Part shown: one piece after another, positions 1 through 8,802 of the stretch | How positions within the stretch are numbered: position 1 is the stretch's first letter | How the letters are laid out: each line of letters begins with the position of its first letter | Assembly: GCA_947632625.1 (NCBI GenBank) | Contig: CANRPZ010000004.1 | Location: 1-34,025 of the forward strand | DNA from: an uncultured Bacilli bacterium | GTDB lineage: Bacteria; Bacillota_I; Bacilli_A; RF39; UBA660 | Reading direction: 5' to 3' | DNA: 34,025 nucleotides | Program-made: the position numbers and the translations under genes | The notes under the pieces: model-generated | What the model saw: only the letters and a program-made list of their open reading frames with translations | Databases searched by the model: none | Told to the model about the DNA's origin: nothing

Positions 1-72
<72 letters not shown>

Positions 73-81
73 TTTTATTTT

Positions 82-158
82 GGCAAGTTGGTGAAGCGGC
101 TTAACACACTGCCCTTTCACGGCAGCATTCACGGGTCCGAATCCCGTACTTGTCACCA
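82..158 (+). tRNA. tRNA-Glu (TTC)
   Basis: The acceptor strands GGCAAGT and ACTTGTC pair with one G-T wobble. The anticodon stem CTGCC/GGCAG holds CTTTCAC, giving anticodon TTC. The T arm ACGGG/CCCGT is intact and CCA is encoded. It lies 9 nt after tRNA-Ile and is probably co-transcribed with it. Confidence 0.96.
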
Positions 159-168
159 AAATTGTTAG

Positions 169-194
169 AAAATACTTTGAATAAGTATTTTTTC
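169..194 (+). terminator. probable terminator after the tRNA pair
   Basis: A perfect 9-bp inverted repeat (AAAATACTT / AAGTATTTT) with a 5-nt loop is followed by a T-rich stretch, 11 nt after tRNA-Glu. The stem has one G-C pair, so it is weak. It also argues against translation of the next gene starting upstream of position 213. Confidence 0.45.
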
Positions 195-212
195 TTTGGC
201 ATAAAAATTAGT

Positions 213-602
213 ATGGGAAATAATAGTAAAGATAGTGAAACGTTAGAAGAACTACGCATAGAAGATTATATATGGCTTATATACATTTTTTTGGCTATTT
301 TTGCTATTGTTTCCAATCATTATGAACGAAACTATTTAAAAAAGCATAATAAACAAGATGAAAGCTTATTTCGAACAATTAATTCTGAAATTTTTATTAT
401 TTCTTTTTTTATTTATCTTTATTTTGTTTATATCAATTACAAACATTTAAAAGAACTATCCTTTAATGCCAGTAAAAAAGATTACCTATTTGGTAATCTC
501 GGTTTAATAGCTTCTATATTTTTCTTAATTGGTGGGGCGATTTCATTATATATTAGTTTGTATGGTGCCGATGAAGATGCCGTGTCTTTAGATTTCTTTT
601 AA
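213..602 (+). CDS. small three-helix membrane protein, unknown function
   Basis: I do not recognise this 129-residue protein. A charged N-terminus (about 18 residues, rich in E and D) is followed by three hydrophobic segments at roughly 19-37, 59-78 and 94-117, with a K/R/N-rich loop between the first two and an acidic C-terminus. In-frame TTG codons exist further upstream (from 150), but they overlap tRNA-Glu and the terminator-like hairpin, so the ATG at 213 is preferred, although its Shine-Dalgarno site is poor. It runs convergently into the deacetylase gene and overlaps its 3' end by 15 nt. It is one of only two protein genes on this strand. Confidence 0.6.
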   Translation: MGNNSKDSETLEELRIEDYIWLIYIFLAIFAIVSNHYERNYLKKHNKQDESLFRTINSEIFIISFFIYLYFVYINYKHLKELSFNASKKDYLFGNLGLIASIFFLIGGAISLYISLYGADEDAVSLDFF

Positions 603-1763
603 AGAGTGATATACTTTATGTTGCTCTAATTGAACACTTTTTAACGCAGCAAGTTCAGAGACACTTACAACTTGATATCCTTGGGCATAAAGTATCGGTA
701 GTAAAGTATCTACAGCTTCTACCGTAGAATCATATAAATCATGCATTAAAATAATAGCACCATCCTCTATTTCATTTAAAACCGTTTGTACAACTCGATC
801 TTTATTACGATGCAACCAATCTTCTGTATCAATACTCCAATTAATAAAAATTGTATTTAAATTTTCTTTAATATTATCATTTATAGAACCATAAGGAACA
901 CGAGTATAAATTATCTCTTTTCCCGTTATATTTTTAAAAATTTCTTGAGTTTTTTCTTCTCCTTCAAGTACATCTTCCAATTTCATTCTCTTTAAATTTT
1001 TGTGATTATAAGAGTGGCTTCCAATTTCAGAGCCTTTATTTAAAACATTATAAATTGTACTTTTATCATATTCCATTCGATTTCCTACCATAAAGAAAGT
1101 TGCATGTGCTTTATTTTCTTCTAGTATATCTAAAATTCGATTAGTTTTTTCACCATTTGGTCCATCATCAAAAGTTAAAGCTACCGTTTTTTTCGTTTTA
1201 TCATAATGATAGCCATTTTCATTTTCATATTTCGAATCCAAAAGTAACGTAAAATCTAAATAATCTTTCACCTCATTATAATTAACATGTAATAAAAGAT
1301 CCTCTTCGATTTTAGGTTCAATACCTTCCTTATCATAATAAAGAACCAATTCATTATCGAAAAGCAAAACATCTTTTATTTTCTCTTCTCCTACTAAAGA
1401 ATCCGCTATAAATTTAGGATATTTTAAATATAAAAGTTCATTTATTTTATTAAAGAAATCTTCTTTTCTTTCTTCTTTAATATAATAAAACAAAGAGGTT
1501 TCTTCTCCTGTTTTTGTATCGATGACATAATGCGTTTTAACATTATCTTTGTTAAATACTAAATATATAAATTTATCATAGGAACGATTAGAAATTAATT
1601 CTTTATCTTTGTTCGAATCTAAAATGGTTTGAACTTTGTTTTTTATATTTTCCTCCATAAATACCGACTGCATATGCGGTTTTGTCTTACCAATATATAA
1701 ACAAAAAGGAATAGCAAATACTAAAAAAAGCATCAAAACAAATTTAGAATTTATATTTTTCAT
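588..1763 (-). CDS. membrane-anchored polysaccharide (peptidoglycan) deacetylase, NodB/PgdA-PdaC type
   Basis: The 391-residue protein has an uncleaved signal anchor at about 8-24, an extracytoplasmic domain at about 35-175 resembling the DUF3298/RsiV-type domain of PdaC-like deacetylases, and a NodB domain at about 190-375. Catalytic motifs are visible: TFDDGP (197-202, general base and metal Asp), HSYNH (250-254, metal His pair), RVPYG (288-292), DTEDW (312-316) and LMHD (339-342, catalytic His). Members remove N-acetyl groups from cell-wall glycans outside the membrane, often giving lysozyme resistance; peptidoglycan as substrate is inferred from the architecture. It has its own extended -10 promoter just after the preceding terminator. 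Its 3' end overlaps the convergent small membrane gene by 15 nt. Confidence 0.85.
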   Translation of the reverse strand: MKNINSKFVLMLFLVFAIPFCLYIGKTKPHMQSVFMEENIKNKVQTILDSNKDKELISNRSYDKFIYLVFNKDNVKTHYVIDTKTGEETSLFYYIKEERKEDFFNKINELLYLKYPKFIADSLVGEEKIKDVLLFDNELVLYYDKEGIEPKIEEDLLLHVNYNEVKDYLDFTLLLDSKYENENGYHYDKTKKTVALTFDDGPNGEKTNRILDILEENKAHATFFMVGNRMEYDKSTIYNVLNKGSEIGSHSYNHKNLKRMKLEDVLEGEEKTQEIFKNITGKEIIYTRVPYGSINDNIKENLNTIFINWSIDTEDWLHRNKDRVVQTVLNEIEDGAIILMHDLYDSTVEAVDTLLPILYAQGYQVVSVSELAALKSVQLEQHKVYHSLKEI

Positions 1764-1780
1764 ATTCTATCACGTTAATT

Positions 1781-1789
1781 AGTATAACA
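1781..1789 (-). promoter_or_regulatory. extended -10 promoter for the deacetylase gene
   Basis: The minus strand reads TGTTATACT, a TGn-extended -10, 17 nt before the start codon and directly after the U-run of the upstream terminator. No good -35 is seen. The same 16-nt block recurs before the gene starting at 27480, see findings. Confidence 0.5.
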
Positions 1790-1818
1790 AAAAATAATGT
1801 TTTTACACATTATTTTTT
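1789..1818 (-). terminator. intrinsic terminator of the unknown gene at 1810-2616
   Basis: A 12-bp perfect stem (AAAAAATAATGT / ACATTATTTTTT) with a 6-nt loop ends in a T-run. The stop codon at 1810-1812 lies inside the stem. Confidence 0.75.
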
Positions 1819-2616
1819 TAATCCAAATTTTCTTACATAATCCTCTTTTATTTCTAAAGTATCATTGTCAATATCATTATATATTTTTGAACCAGATACA
1901 TAGCTTATTAATAATTGATAATATTTTATTATTTCCAAATCTTCGGTTATTGAAAAAGGACTCCTATCTATATCCAAATATTTTCCTAATTTTTCTAGTT
2001 GCTTTGCTTTTTCCTTTATCTCTTGCTTTGTATAAATAGGAATAAAACGATTTTGTAGTGTACTATGGATTGGAGATACACATTCTAAAGTATCTACATC
2101 AATAAAATATCTTATTTTTTCTTCAATAGTTTCGCTAGTAAATGTAAACCATCTTTTTTCTACTAAAATAATATTATTTTTACAAAGCATTTTGTTATCC
2201 ATATAAATTCGATCAAATAATTCTGATAAATCTTTTAAATTATATAAACGAGCAGAATAATGATCATCTTCTACCTTAAAAGTATGATTTCCAATTCGTA
2301 TATCATCAAGACACCAATATTCTGTTTCAAATTCATCTTTTAACCGAACATAATCTTCCCCATCATCAAGTATATAATCACATAATTTATTGCAATGTTC
2401 TTTATGATTTCCAATTACAAAATGGGTTTGTTTATCTAGATCAATTTGCACAGCATATGTTGGATATGGATTAGAAATATAAATAATTTTGTTATCACTT
2501 AATCGATGTATCGTTAATACATTTAACTTATCAATACAATCTATCCTATATTTTGTCTCATCATATTCAACTGGAATTTTTCCATAATCTTTTATATAAA
2601 TACTTTCTTTTACCAC
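1810..2616 (-). CDS. hypothetical cytoplasmic protein
   Basis: I do not recognise this 268-residue protein. It has no signal peptide or membrane segment. It is rich in D, E, K, I and Y, with alternating hydrophobic/charged stretches in the first ~160 residues that suggest beta strands, and a helical K/E-rich C-terminal third. Cysteines and histidines (for example GNHKEHCNKLC around residue 69-79) are present without a clear metal-site pattern. The start is GTG at 2616, decided by a strong GGAGG site 9 nt upstream. It appears monocistronic, with a TTTACA-18-TATAAT promoter upstream and a hairpin terminator overlapping its stop codon. Confidence 0.7.
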   Translation of the reverse strand: MVKESIYIKDYGKIPVEYDETKYRIDCIDKLNVLTIHRLSDNKIIYISNPYPTYAVQIDLDKQTHFVIGNHKEHCNKLCDYILDDGEDYVRLKDEFETEYWCLDDIRIGNHTFKVEDDHYSARLYNLKDLSELFDRIYMDNKMLCKNNIILVEKRWFTFTSETIEEKIRYFIDVDTLECVSPIHSTLQNRFIPIYTKQEIKEKAKQLEKLGKYLDIDRSPFSITEDLEIIKYYQLLISYVSGSKIYNDIDNDTLEIKEDYVRKFGLKK

Positions 2617-2645
2617 TTTTAAAAACCTCCTAAAATTATAAAATT

Positions 2646-2675
2646 ATTATACAACATAATAAAACGAAATGTAAA
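2646..2675 (-). promoter_or_regulatory. sigma-A promoter for the gene at 1810-2616
   Basis: Minus strand: TTTACA (2670-2675), 18-bp spacer, TATAAT (2646-2651), about 30 nt before the GTG start. Confidence 0.6.
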
Positions 2676-2702
2676 CTTAATCCATTATCATTTAAATATA
2701 AA

Positions 2703-3200
2703 TTATTTATTTTTTATATGCATAAATAATAAATAAAATAGCAAATAAATAAACCATATAATTAAAAATTCGACTATATTAAAAATAAAATCACTTATCA
2801 TAAAAGAAACATAGTTAGAAAATAGCTGATAAATAATTATAAAATGGAATAAACGATACAAAAGAACTAGCAAGAAAGAAAAAACAATTTTATACTGAAA
2901 TAATTTTTTTTTAGAAATACGACATAATGTATATTCTAACGAATTATTTTCCTCAAAGGTAAAATAGATATGTACTGAAAATAAAATTATAAAGATTTGA
3001 TAAAGAAAAAATAATAAATTAATTGATGTCCAAAAACTTTTTGAATTTGGAACAGCAAGTAAAGACGTCATATCTTGCCTACTAACAGAAAGACTTAAAT
3101 CTAAATTAGAATAAAGAAAATAAAGTAAAACAATATAAATTAAAATCCAAAAAATACTTTTGCTCACACACTTTAAAATTGATTGTATTTGATAATTCAT
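2703..3200 (-). CDS. ABC-2-type exporter permease, second small subunit
   Basis: This 165-residue integral membrane protein has four or more hydrophobic segments and a cytoplasmic stretch (EENNSLEYTLCRISKKKLF) resembling the coupling region of ABC-2 permeases. The ATG at 3200 is preferred: it overlaps the TGA of the upstream permease as ATGA, implying translational coupling, and follows an AAGGA site. An in-frame ATG 36 nt upstream would lie deep inside the neighbour. It is the last gene of the exporter cluster; substrate unknown. Confidence 0.7.
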   Translation of the reverse strand: MNYQIQSILKCVSKSIFWILIYIVLLYFLYSNLDLSLSVSRQDMTSLLAVPNSKSFWTSINLLFFLYQIFIILFSVHIYFTFEENNSLEYTLCRISKKKLFQYKIVFSFLLVLLYRLFHFIIIYQLFSNYVSFMISDFIFNIVEFLIIWFIYLLFYLLFMHIKNK

Positions 3201-3847
3201 TTTACGGTCCTTTCTATAATTGTACTTATTAGCCATATCAATAATAGAAATATAAATTCCATTAAAAGATTATAAATATTAAATGATAACGAAAAATAGA
3301 AGAAAATAAATATGCAATTAAAAATTAAATAGACAATACACGCAACATCTTTATTAAAAAAATTTAATAAATATTGAAACATTAATCCAGAAATTATACT
3401 TAACATTAAAAAAATTAACAACATACAAAAATCTAAAACCCATAACTTTATTCCATTTAATGAAATTAAAAAACTATAATTATTTTTACTAAAAAAAACG
3501 GAAAATGCAATAATTAAAATTAAAGAAATTAAAAATAAATATAGATTAGATAGTATTAATTCCTTTTTATAAAAACTATTTTGTTTAGCTTTAGAAACTC
3601 TTAAATTAAATGTATCTCTAGCAATTAACTCATTTACAATATTTATATTATTAATCAAAAAAGCTAAAATTAAAGATATCAAAAATATATAATTTGTCAT
3701 AATATGGTATACATTTAAGAAAAAATTATTTTTTTCTATATCATAACTATAGCTACATAAAAATATTCCTAACAAAAGAATTAAAAAACACAAAAAATTA
3801 TTTTTACTATTTAAAGATTCATCAATAAAAAGAAACTTTGTTTTCAT
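3197..3847 (-). CDS. ABC-2-type exporter permease
   Basis: This 216-residue protein has about six hydrophobic segments. A cytoplasmic RDTFNLRVSKAKQNSFYKKE stretch after the second segment resembles the coupling helix region of ABC-2 permeases of the bacteriocin-immunity/drug-export kind. It starts 5 nt after the ATPase gene and is coupled by ATGA to the next permease, so the ATPase and two small permeases look like one translational unit. The family is assigned from topology and context; the sequence itself is too divergent to name. Confidence 0.7.
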   Translation of the reverse strand: MKTKFLFIDESLNSKNNFLCFLILLLGIFLCSYSYDIEKNNFFLNVYHIMTNYIFLISLILAFLINNINIVNELIARDTFNLRVSKAKQNSFYKKELILSNLYLFLISLILIIAFSVFFSKNNYSFLISLNGIKLWVLDFCMLLIFLMLSIISGLMFQYLLNFFNKDVACIVYLIFNCIFIFFYFSLSFNIYNLLMEFIFLLLIWLISTIIERTVK

Positions 3848-3852
3848 AAGAG

Positions 3853-4482
3853 TTATTCCTTTGTAATATTCCCATTATCAAAAAAATAAATTTCGTCTGC
3901 TAATTCTTCTAAATCTTCTTTTATGTGACTACTTATTATAATTAATTTTCCTTTTTTTCGTAAATTTTTTAATAATTCTTTTATTTTTTTTACAGTTATT
4001 TCTTCTAATCCATTAAAAGCCTCATCCAAAATGATAATTTCTTGATCTTCCATAATTGCTTGAGCAATTCCTAATTTTTGTTTCATTCCCAAAGAATATT
4101 TGCCAAACTTTTTATTCTTTTCTTCTAATAAATTAACATCTTCTAAACTTTTAAGAATTTCTTTATCGCCAATTTTTCCTTGTAAATCAGCAAGAAGCTT
4201 TAAATTTTCAAACCCACTCATTTGATTAAAAAAATGAGGATTCTCGATTAAAGCACCAACACGATATTTATAAATATCCCCTTGTATTTTATTACCATCA
4301 TAAAGGATATCACCACTTGTTGGCTTTATCAAATCACAAATCATTTTTAAAAGAACAGATTTACCGCTACCATTGCGACCACGAAACCCATAAATTTTAC
4401 CGCTTTCTAATGTCATATTTGCTTGCTTAATTACATCCACATTTTTAAATTTTTTATTTACATTTTTTAATTCTATTTTCAT
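3853..4482 (-). CDS. ABC transporter ATP-binding subunit (BcrA-like exporter type)
   Basis: The 209-residue nucleotide-binding protein has Walker A GRNGSGKS (35-42), a degenerate signature SLGMKQK (130-136) typical of ABC-2 exporter ATPases, Walker B IIILDE (149-154) and the switch histidine in SSH (H186). It lacks the ~90-residue C-terminal extension of many BcrA homologues and is a minimal domain. It powers transport by the neighbouring membrane proteins. Gene order is large membrane protein - ATPase - two small permeases, all in one direction with gaps of 9 nt or less. Confidence 0.92.
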   Translation of the reverse strand: MKIELKNVNKKFKNVDVIKQANMTLESGKIYGFRGRNGSGKSVLLKMICDLIKPTSGDILYDGNKIQGDIYKYRVGALIENPHFFNQMSGFENLKLLADLQGKIGDKEILKSLEDVNLLEEKNKKFGKYSLGMKQKLGIAQAIMEDQEIIILDEAFNGLEEITVKKIKELLKNLRKKGKLIIISSHIKEDLEELADEIYFFDNGNITKE

Positions 4483-4491
4483 ACTCTCTCC

Positions 4492-5343
4492 TTATTTTTT
4501 TATATCCAAATATAATTTTTCTTTATTCCGATAAGCCATATAGACAGCTCCCCATGAAAGAAGACAACACGATATTCCAAATATTAAAAGTTTATCCAAA
4601 CCTAAACGGGTATTAAATCGGAAAAAATTAATTAAATTAATTAAAGATGGAACATTTATGACATTTTCAAAAAAGATTTCTATTGCTAATATTGTTAAAA
4701 ATGAACTGATAACTGCCACAATATAATTTTTATATTTTTTTAACCAAACTAAAGTAATATTAATATAAATACTTAAATATAAAATGATATTAAATAGATA
4801 AATACTAATAAAAATGAAAGAATGGTTTTGAAAAAAGTTTCCCCATATTTCAGTACTGCATGCTCCTAAATTACAAACTAATCCTTTTTTAAATATTTCC
4901 AATAGAAACAGTCCTATCATACAAACTGGTAATACCCAAATGAAGCGGTAGGCTTCTTTCAATATTTTTTTAATAATATTTTTATATGGAATTCGCATTG
5001 CATAATAAGCAAAAACTTTATTTTTTAAAAAAATAGATACCCAAATTGCACACGTTAAAACTGTAAAGAAAACAACTGGAAGAGTAAAACCATTTAAATA
5101 TTGAATAATCAATGATGAATGCATTTCTAAAAAACTATCATGTAAATGATATTCTTCTTGACAATATTTTTTTATAGTGTCCGAAATATCCACAGGATCT
5201 CCAGCTAAATAACTTTCGCAAGCACTACCCCATTTATCTTTTCCTGTATATACATGACTTTCTTTGATAAAAATTGTTATAAAAAAAATTCCATAAATTC
5301 CTATTAACAATAATGCTATGAGTAAATTCCACTTTTTTTTCAT
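4492..5343 (-). CDS. ABC exporter-associated membrane protein
   Basis: The 283-residue protein begins with a hydrophobic helix (about 5-24) followed by an external loop with cysteines (about 40-70), then five or so more hydrophobic segments. The ATG at 5343 has a GGAGA site 8 nt upstream and is preferred to an in-frame TTG at 5370. It is first of the four exporter genes, 48 nt after mutL. The fold and position suggest the larger permease of an ABC-2 exporter, possibly for peptide export or immunity; no substrate gene is visible nearby. Confidence 0.68.
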   Translation of the reverse strand: MKKKWNLLIALLLIGIYGIFFITIFIKESHVYTGKDKWGSACESYLAGDPVDISDTIKKYCQEEYHLHDSFLEMHSSLIIQYLNGFTLPVVFFTVLTCAIWVSIFLKNKVFAYYAMRIPYKNIIKKILKEAYRFIWVLPVCMIGLFLLEIFKKGLVCNLGACSTEIWGNFFQNHSFIFISIYLFNIILYLSIYINITLVWLKKYKNYIVAVISSFLTILAIEIFFENVINVPSLINLINFFRFNTRLGLDKLLIFGISCCLLSWGAVYMAYRNKEKLYLDIKK

Positions 5344-5391
5344 AAAAGATTCTCCAATCTTTAAAAGCAACTTTTAGATAATGATGTAAAT

Positions 5392-7146
5392 TTAATTCAT
5401 TACTCTTTTAAACATACGTTCCAAATCATAGATAGAAAACTTAATAATCGTTGGTCTTCCATGTGGGCAATTATAAGGATTATCACACAAAACAAGTTCG
5501 TTTAATAGCTCCTCTACTGCCTCATTACTAATACGCATATTGGCTTTAATACTCATTTTACAAGCCAAAGTAATCGCAATATGTTCATTAAATTTTACAC
5601 GGTCAAAAGCTCCATGGTTGGATATTAAAATATCTAGTATTTTACGAATAGATTCCTCTTCATACCCGGTCTTTAACCAAGTTGGATGTTCTTTAAACAC
5701 AAAAGTATTCATCCCAAACTCTTCAACTTTAAACCCTAAATCTTCTAAAACTTGAATATTATTTTTAACAATTAAAAATTCACTACTTGATAATTCAACC
5801 GTAATAGGAAATAACAAACCAATACTTGAGGTTTTACTTTCTTTTAAAGCCTTTAAATAACGTTCATAATTTACTCTTTCTTGTGCAGCATGTTGGTCGA
5901 TTAAATAGACTCCTTCTTCATTTTGAGCAATAATATAGGTCCCTAGAGCAACACCAACCGGATATAAAACTAAAGATTTTAATTCTTCATTGATAATTGT
6001 AGGACTTTCTTTTTCTTCTTCATAACTTAAATCTAAAGCAACTTGCGTATTCGTTGAAGACTGATACGCATCTTCACTTTTGGTAGCCTCACTTACAAAA
6101 TGCTCAACATAATGATCTTTAATTTCATTATATTCCGGCTTTTTAACAGCATCTGGTATAAGTAAATTTTTATATAAGGCATCTTTAATCGTTTTTAAAA
6201 TTAATTCATTTAATTCTTGAATTTTAGAAATTTTAATATCTTGTTTAGTAGGATGAATATTGACATCAATTAGCGTTGGATCTGTATTAATTTTTAAAAC
6301 AACAATTGGATATTTTGTATCCGGTTTGTAGGTATAATAAGCATCATTAATGGCTCGATTAATTTCATAATTTTTAATTACGCGATCATTAATCATCGTA
6401 ATAAAGTGATTACGATTGGATTTTAAAATTTCCGGTTTACAAATATACCCATAAAGATCAAAATCATCATTACTTGCTTTTATCTCAATCATTTTAGAAG
6501 AAACATTAAGACCATATATTTCATGAATACATTTATGTAGATTTTTACTCCCAGTCGTTGAAACTAAAACATGCCCATTATTTTTTAAAGTAAAAGAAAT
6601 GGCATCATGAGATAAGGCAAGATGTTCTATTAAAGAAACACAGCCAGCTAGTTCTTGCGCTTCGTTTTTTAAATATTTTAACCTCGCCGGCGTATTATAA
6701 AATAAATCACTTACGGTAATACTTGTTCCTTTTCTACTATCGGCATTTTCTACCTTTACAATTTTGCCACCCTTTATCTCAATCATCGTACCTAATTCTT
6801 TATTACACGTTTTTAAAACAACTTTACTCACACTAGCAATAGAAGGTAAAGCTTCTCCACGGAACCCTAAAGTATCGATAAAAAACAAATCATCGTCGCG
6901 TATTAACTTACTAGTCGCATGTCTTAAAAAAGCCATCTCGGCATCTTTTCGATCCATTCCTTCTCCATCATCGATAACTTGAATACTTTTAAGTCCTCCA
7001 TCTTCTAAAAGAACATCGATTGTATGAGCATGCGCATCGATACTATTTTCACATAACTCTTTTACAACAGAAGAAATCTTTTCCACAACCTCTCCTGCCG
7101 CTATTTTATTAGCAAGTGTCTCACTCATTACTTGTATTTTACTCAT
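5392..7146 (-). CDS. mutL: DNA mismatch repair protein MutL
   Basis: The 584-residue protein is full length. The N-terminal GHKL ATPase shows ENSIDA (motif I), DDGEGM (motif II) and GFRGEAL (motif III) within the first ~100 residues. The C-terminal domain shows the nuclease metal motif DQHAAQERVNYE, the ACK motif and CPHGRP near the end, which together mark the endonuclease-active MutL of Gram-positive bacteria. It nicks the nascent strand after mismatch recognition by MutS. MutS is not adjacent, although mutS-mutL pairing is common. An in-frame GTG lies 6 nt upstream (7152); the ATG at 7146 matches the family N-terminus better. It follows yqeH closely. Confidence 0.97.
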   Translation of the reverse strand: MSKIQVMSETLANKIAAGEVVEKISSVVKELCENSIDAHAHTIDVLLEDGGLKSIQVIDDGEGMDRKDAEMAFLRHATSKLIRDDDLFFIDTLGFRGEALPSIASVSKVVLKTCNKELGTMIEIKGGKIVKVENADSRKGTSITVSDLFYNTPARLKYLKNEAQELAGCVSLIEHLALSHDAISFTLKNNGHVLVSTTGSKNLHKCIHEIYGLNVSSKMIEIKASNDDFDLYGYICKPEILKSNRNHFITMINDRVIKNYEINRAINDAYYTYKPDTKYPIVVLKINTDPTLIDVNIHPTKQDIKISKIQELNELILKTIKDALYKNLLIPDAVKKPEYNEIKDHYVEHFVSEATKSEDAYQSSTNTQVALDLSYEEEKESPTIINEELKSLVLYPVGVALGTYIIAQNEEGVYLIDQHAAQERVNYERYLKALKESKTSSIGLLFPITVELSSSEFLIVKNNIQVLEDLGFKVEEFGMNTFVFKEHPTWLKTGYEEESIRKILDILISNHGAFDRVKFNEHIAITLACKMSIKANMRISNEAVEELLNELVLCDNPYNCPHGRPTIIKFSIYDLERMFKRVMN

Positions 7147-7154
7147 TGTCACTA

Positions 7155-8129
7155 CTACCTTTCAAAAAAAGAATTTCGAATTTCTATCCCGTTTTGATTT
7201 TCTATATAAAGATTTAAAACCGCATCATTTTTTATATTAATAAATCCTACCCCTAGAATAACCAAATCTTGATTTTTCTTTATAGAAATTTCTTTACAAG
7301 AATACTCTTTTCCTATTTCATTTTTTTCATAAACTTTTTTAATATCCAGTAAATTACTCATATAAAGAGTCATATTACATTTTTCATTTTTATTCTCTAT
7401 TCGAATGATTCCTTCAATTACAATAGAAGCTCCTTTTTTTAATTGATACGTAATTGGTTTTAAAAAAGTTTTAGGATTTATCTTTTTTAAAAGAACTATA
7501 TCCTCTTTATAAATCGGATTTTGATATTGAAATCCTGGACTATCAATTAAATATTTATCCTCTGAAATTGGTATTTTAATATAATCTAGGGTAGTATTCG
7601 GAACTAAACTTGTCGTAATTGTACTATTTTCTTGAATATGATTTAATAATGTACTCTTACCAGAATTTGTAAATCCTAATAAATAAGCACTTTTTTTGTT
7701 TTCCTTTTCTAATGTTTTTAAAATAGAACCCATATTTATATTCTTAACCGCACTAGCAAACAAAATTTCTTCTTTTATGCCATACTCTTCTTTAAGCCAA
7801 CTCTTTATTTTTTCTTTATTGATATATTTAGGAATATAATCGACTTTACTAATAATTAAAGTTTTCGGAATCGATATTTTTTTATAAACCGAGATTACCT
7901 CTTTATTCATATTTAAAAAATCCATTAAGAAAAAAGCATATTCTCCTTTTTCATTGACAGTGTTTAAAATATCTTCCTTTGGTAATTCTACCATTTTTAA
8001 ATCGTTATAATGTAAAATACGAAAACAGCGTAGACAAAGTTTTTCTTCCTTTTTTTCTTTAGGAATATAGCCAATTTCATCTTTTTTCTTGCTTTGTAAG
8101 ATGGCTCCACACCCTAAACACCTATTCAT
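7155..8129 (-). CDS. yqeH: ribosome-biogenesis GTPase YqeH
   Basis: The 324-residue protein has an N-terminal treble-clef zinc finger (CLGC ... CLRC) and a circularly permuted GTPase domain. The motif order is G4 SKVD, G5 SA, G1 GFTNSGKST, G3 DSPG, the arrangement that defines the YqeH/YlqF group. YqeH acts in 30S subunit maturation. The ATG at 8129 has a GGTGA site 5 nt upstream and overlaps the yqeG stop by 8 nt, so it is preferred to an in-frame TTG at 8141. The yqeG-yqeH pair is conserved in Bacilli. Confidence 0.95.
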   Translation of the reverse strand: MNRCLGCGAILQSKKKDEIGYIPKEKKEEKLCLRCFRILHYNDLKMVELPKEDILNTVNEKGEYAFFLMDFLNMNKEVISVYKKISIPKTLIISKVDYIPKYINKEKIKSWLKEEYGIKEEILFASAVKNINMGSILKTLEKENKKSAYLLGFTNSGKSTLLNHIQENSTITTSLVPNTTLDYIKIPISEDKYLIDSPGFQYQNPIYKEDIVLLKKINPKTFLKPITYQLKKGASIVIEGIIRIENKNEKCNMTLYMSNLLDIKKVYEKNEIGKEYSCKEISIKKNQDLVILGVGFINIKNDAVLNLYIENQNGIEIRNSFFER

Positions 8130-8643
8130 AATATTCACCAACTTTAAATAGCCCTTGACGTTCTAACTTTTTAAAAATTCTTCTTTCAAAAATACGATTA
8201 ATTTTTGTTCCAATTAAATCCACATTACTAATAGGATGCACAAGGATACTTAAAAATCCCATTCGATTTGCACCATAAATATCCGTTAAAAGTTGGTCGC
8301 CAATACAGGCAATTTCATTATCTGAAAAGTTATAAATATGCATTACTTTTTTATATTTTTTCTTAAATGGTTTATGACTACTAAAACTAGAGTCCACATT
8401 TAACCCTTCCTTAAAAGGTCTTACTCTATTTTTATTCGAATTGGATAAAATAATCACTTTTATTCCTAAAAGTTCTATATCAGCAACTAAATCTTTCATT
8501 TCTTTATCAGGGCCACTTACATTCACCGGAGCTATAGTATTATCTAAATCAAATAAAATACATTTAATTCCCCTATTTTTTAAATTTTCATAATCAATAG
8601 CGTAAATGCTCTTTTGGTAAATATCAGGAATAAATTTATCCAT
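8122..8643 (-). CDS. yqeG: YqeG family HAD phosphatase
   Basis: The 173-residue protein has the HAD nucleophile motif FDLDNT (about 31-36), a motif II Ser in ILSNS, the Lys in HKPFKKK and the acidic GDQLLTD motif. The family (HAD-IIIA, YqeG) is linked by gene order to YqeH; its substrate is not settled. The ATG at 8643 is chosen because GAGGTGA just upstream is its ribosome-binding site; the in-frame GTG at 8652 is part of that site. It is the first gene of yqeG-yqeH-mutL. Confidence 0.92.
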   Translation of the reverse strand: MDKFIPDIYQKSIYAIDYENLKNRGIKCILFDLDNTIAPVNVSGPDKEMKDLVADIELLGIKVIILSNSNKNRVRPFKEGLNVDSSFSSHKPFKKKYKKVMHIYNFSDNEIACIGDQLLTDIYGANRMGFLSILVHPISNVDLIGTKINRIFERRIFKKLERQGLFKVGEYYE

Positions 8644-8663
8644 TCTTTTCACCTCGCATTATA

Positions 8664-8693
8664 AGTATATCAAATAAAATAAAAAAAGAACAA
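8664..8693 (-). promoter_or_regulatory. sigma-A promoter for yqeG-yqeH-mutL
   Basis: Minus strand: TTGTTC (8688-8693), 18-bp spacer, TATACT (8664-8669), then GAGGTGA and the ATG at 8643. A second TATAAT lies too close to the ribosome-binding site to be the -10. Confidence 0.45.
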
Positions 8694-8755
8694 TCATTTT
8701 AGATAATTATTTAAAGAATTTCACTAAAAACTTAAAGTTTCTTCTTTAATTGAAA

Positions 8756-8784
8756 GTATAAAATACCTAAAAAAATAATACAAT
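8756..8784 (+). promoter_or_regulatory. possible sigma-E-like promoter of sigK
   Basis: ATA (8758-8760) and AATACAAT (8777-8784) are 16 bp apart, close to the sigma-E pattern (ATA ... CATACAAT), and B. subtilis sigK is a sigma-E target. Caution: the predicted start of transcription would fall on the ribosome-binding site, and the AT-rich region also holds a TATAAA at 8757-8762. Confidence 0.25.
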
Positions 8785-8802
8785 GTAATAAGGATGTGTT
8801 CT

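Noticed and set aside
150..212. Upstream in-frame TTG starts extending the small membrane protein to 150 codons
   Set aside because: They lie inside tRNA-Glu and the following hairpin; the first ATG is at 213.
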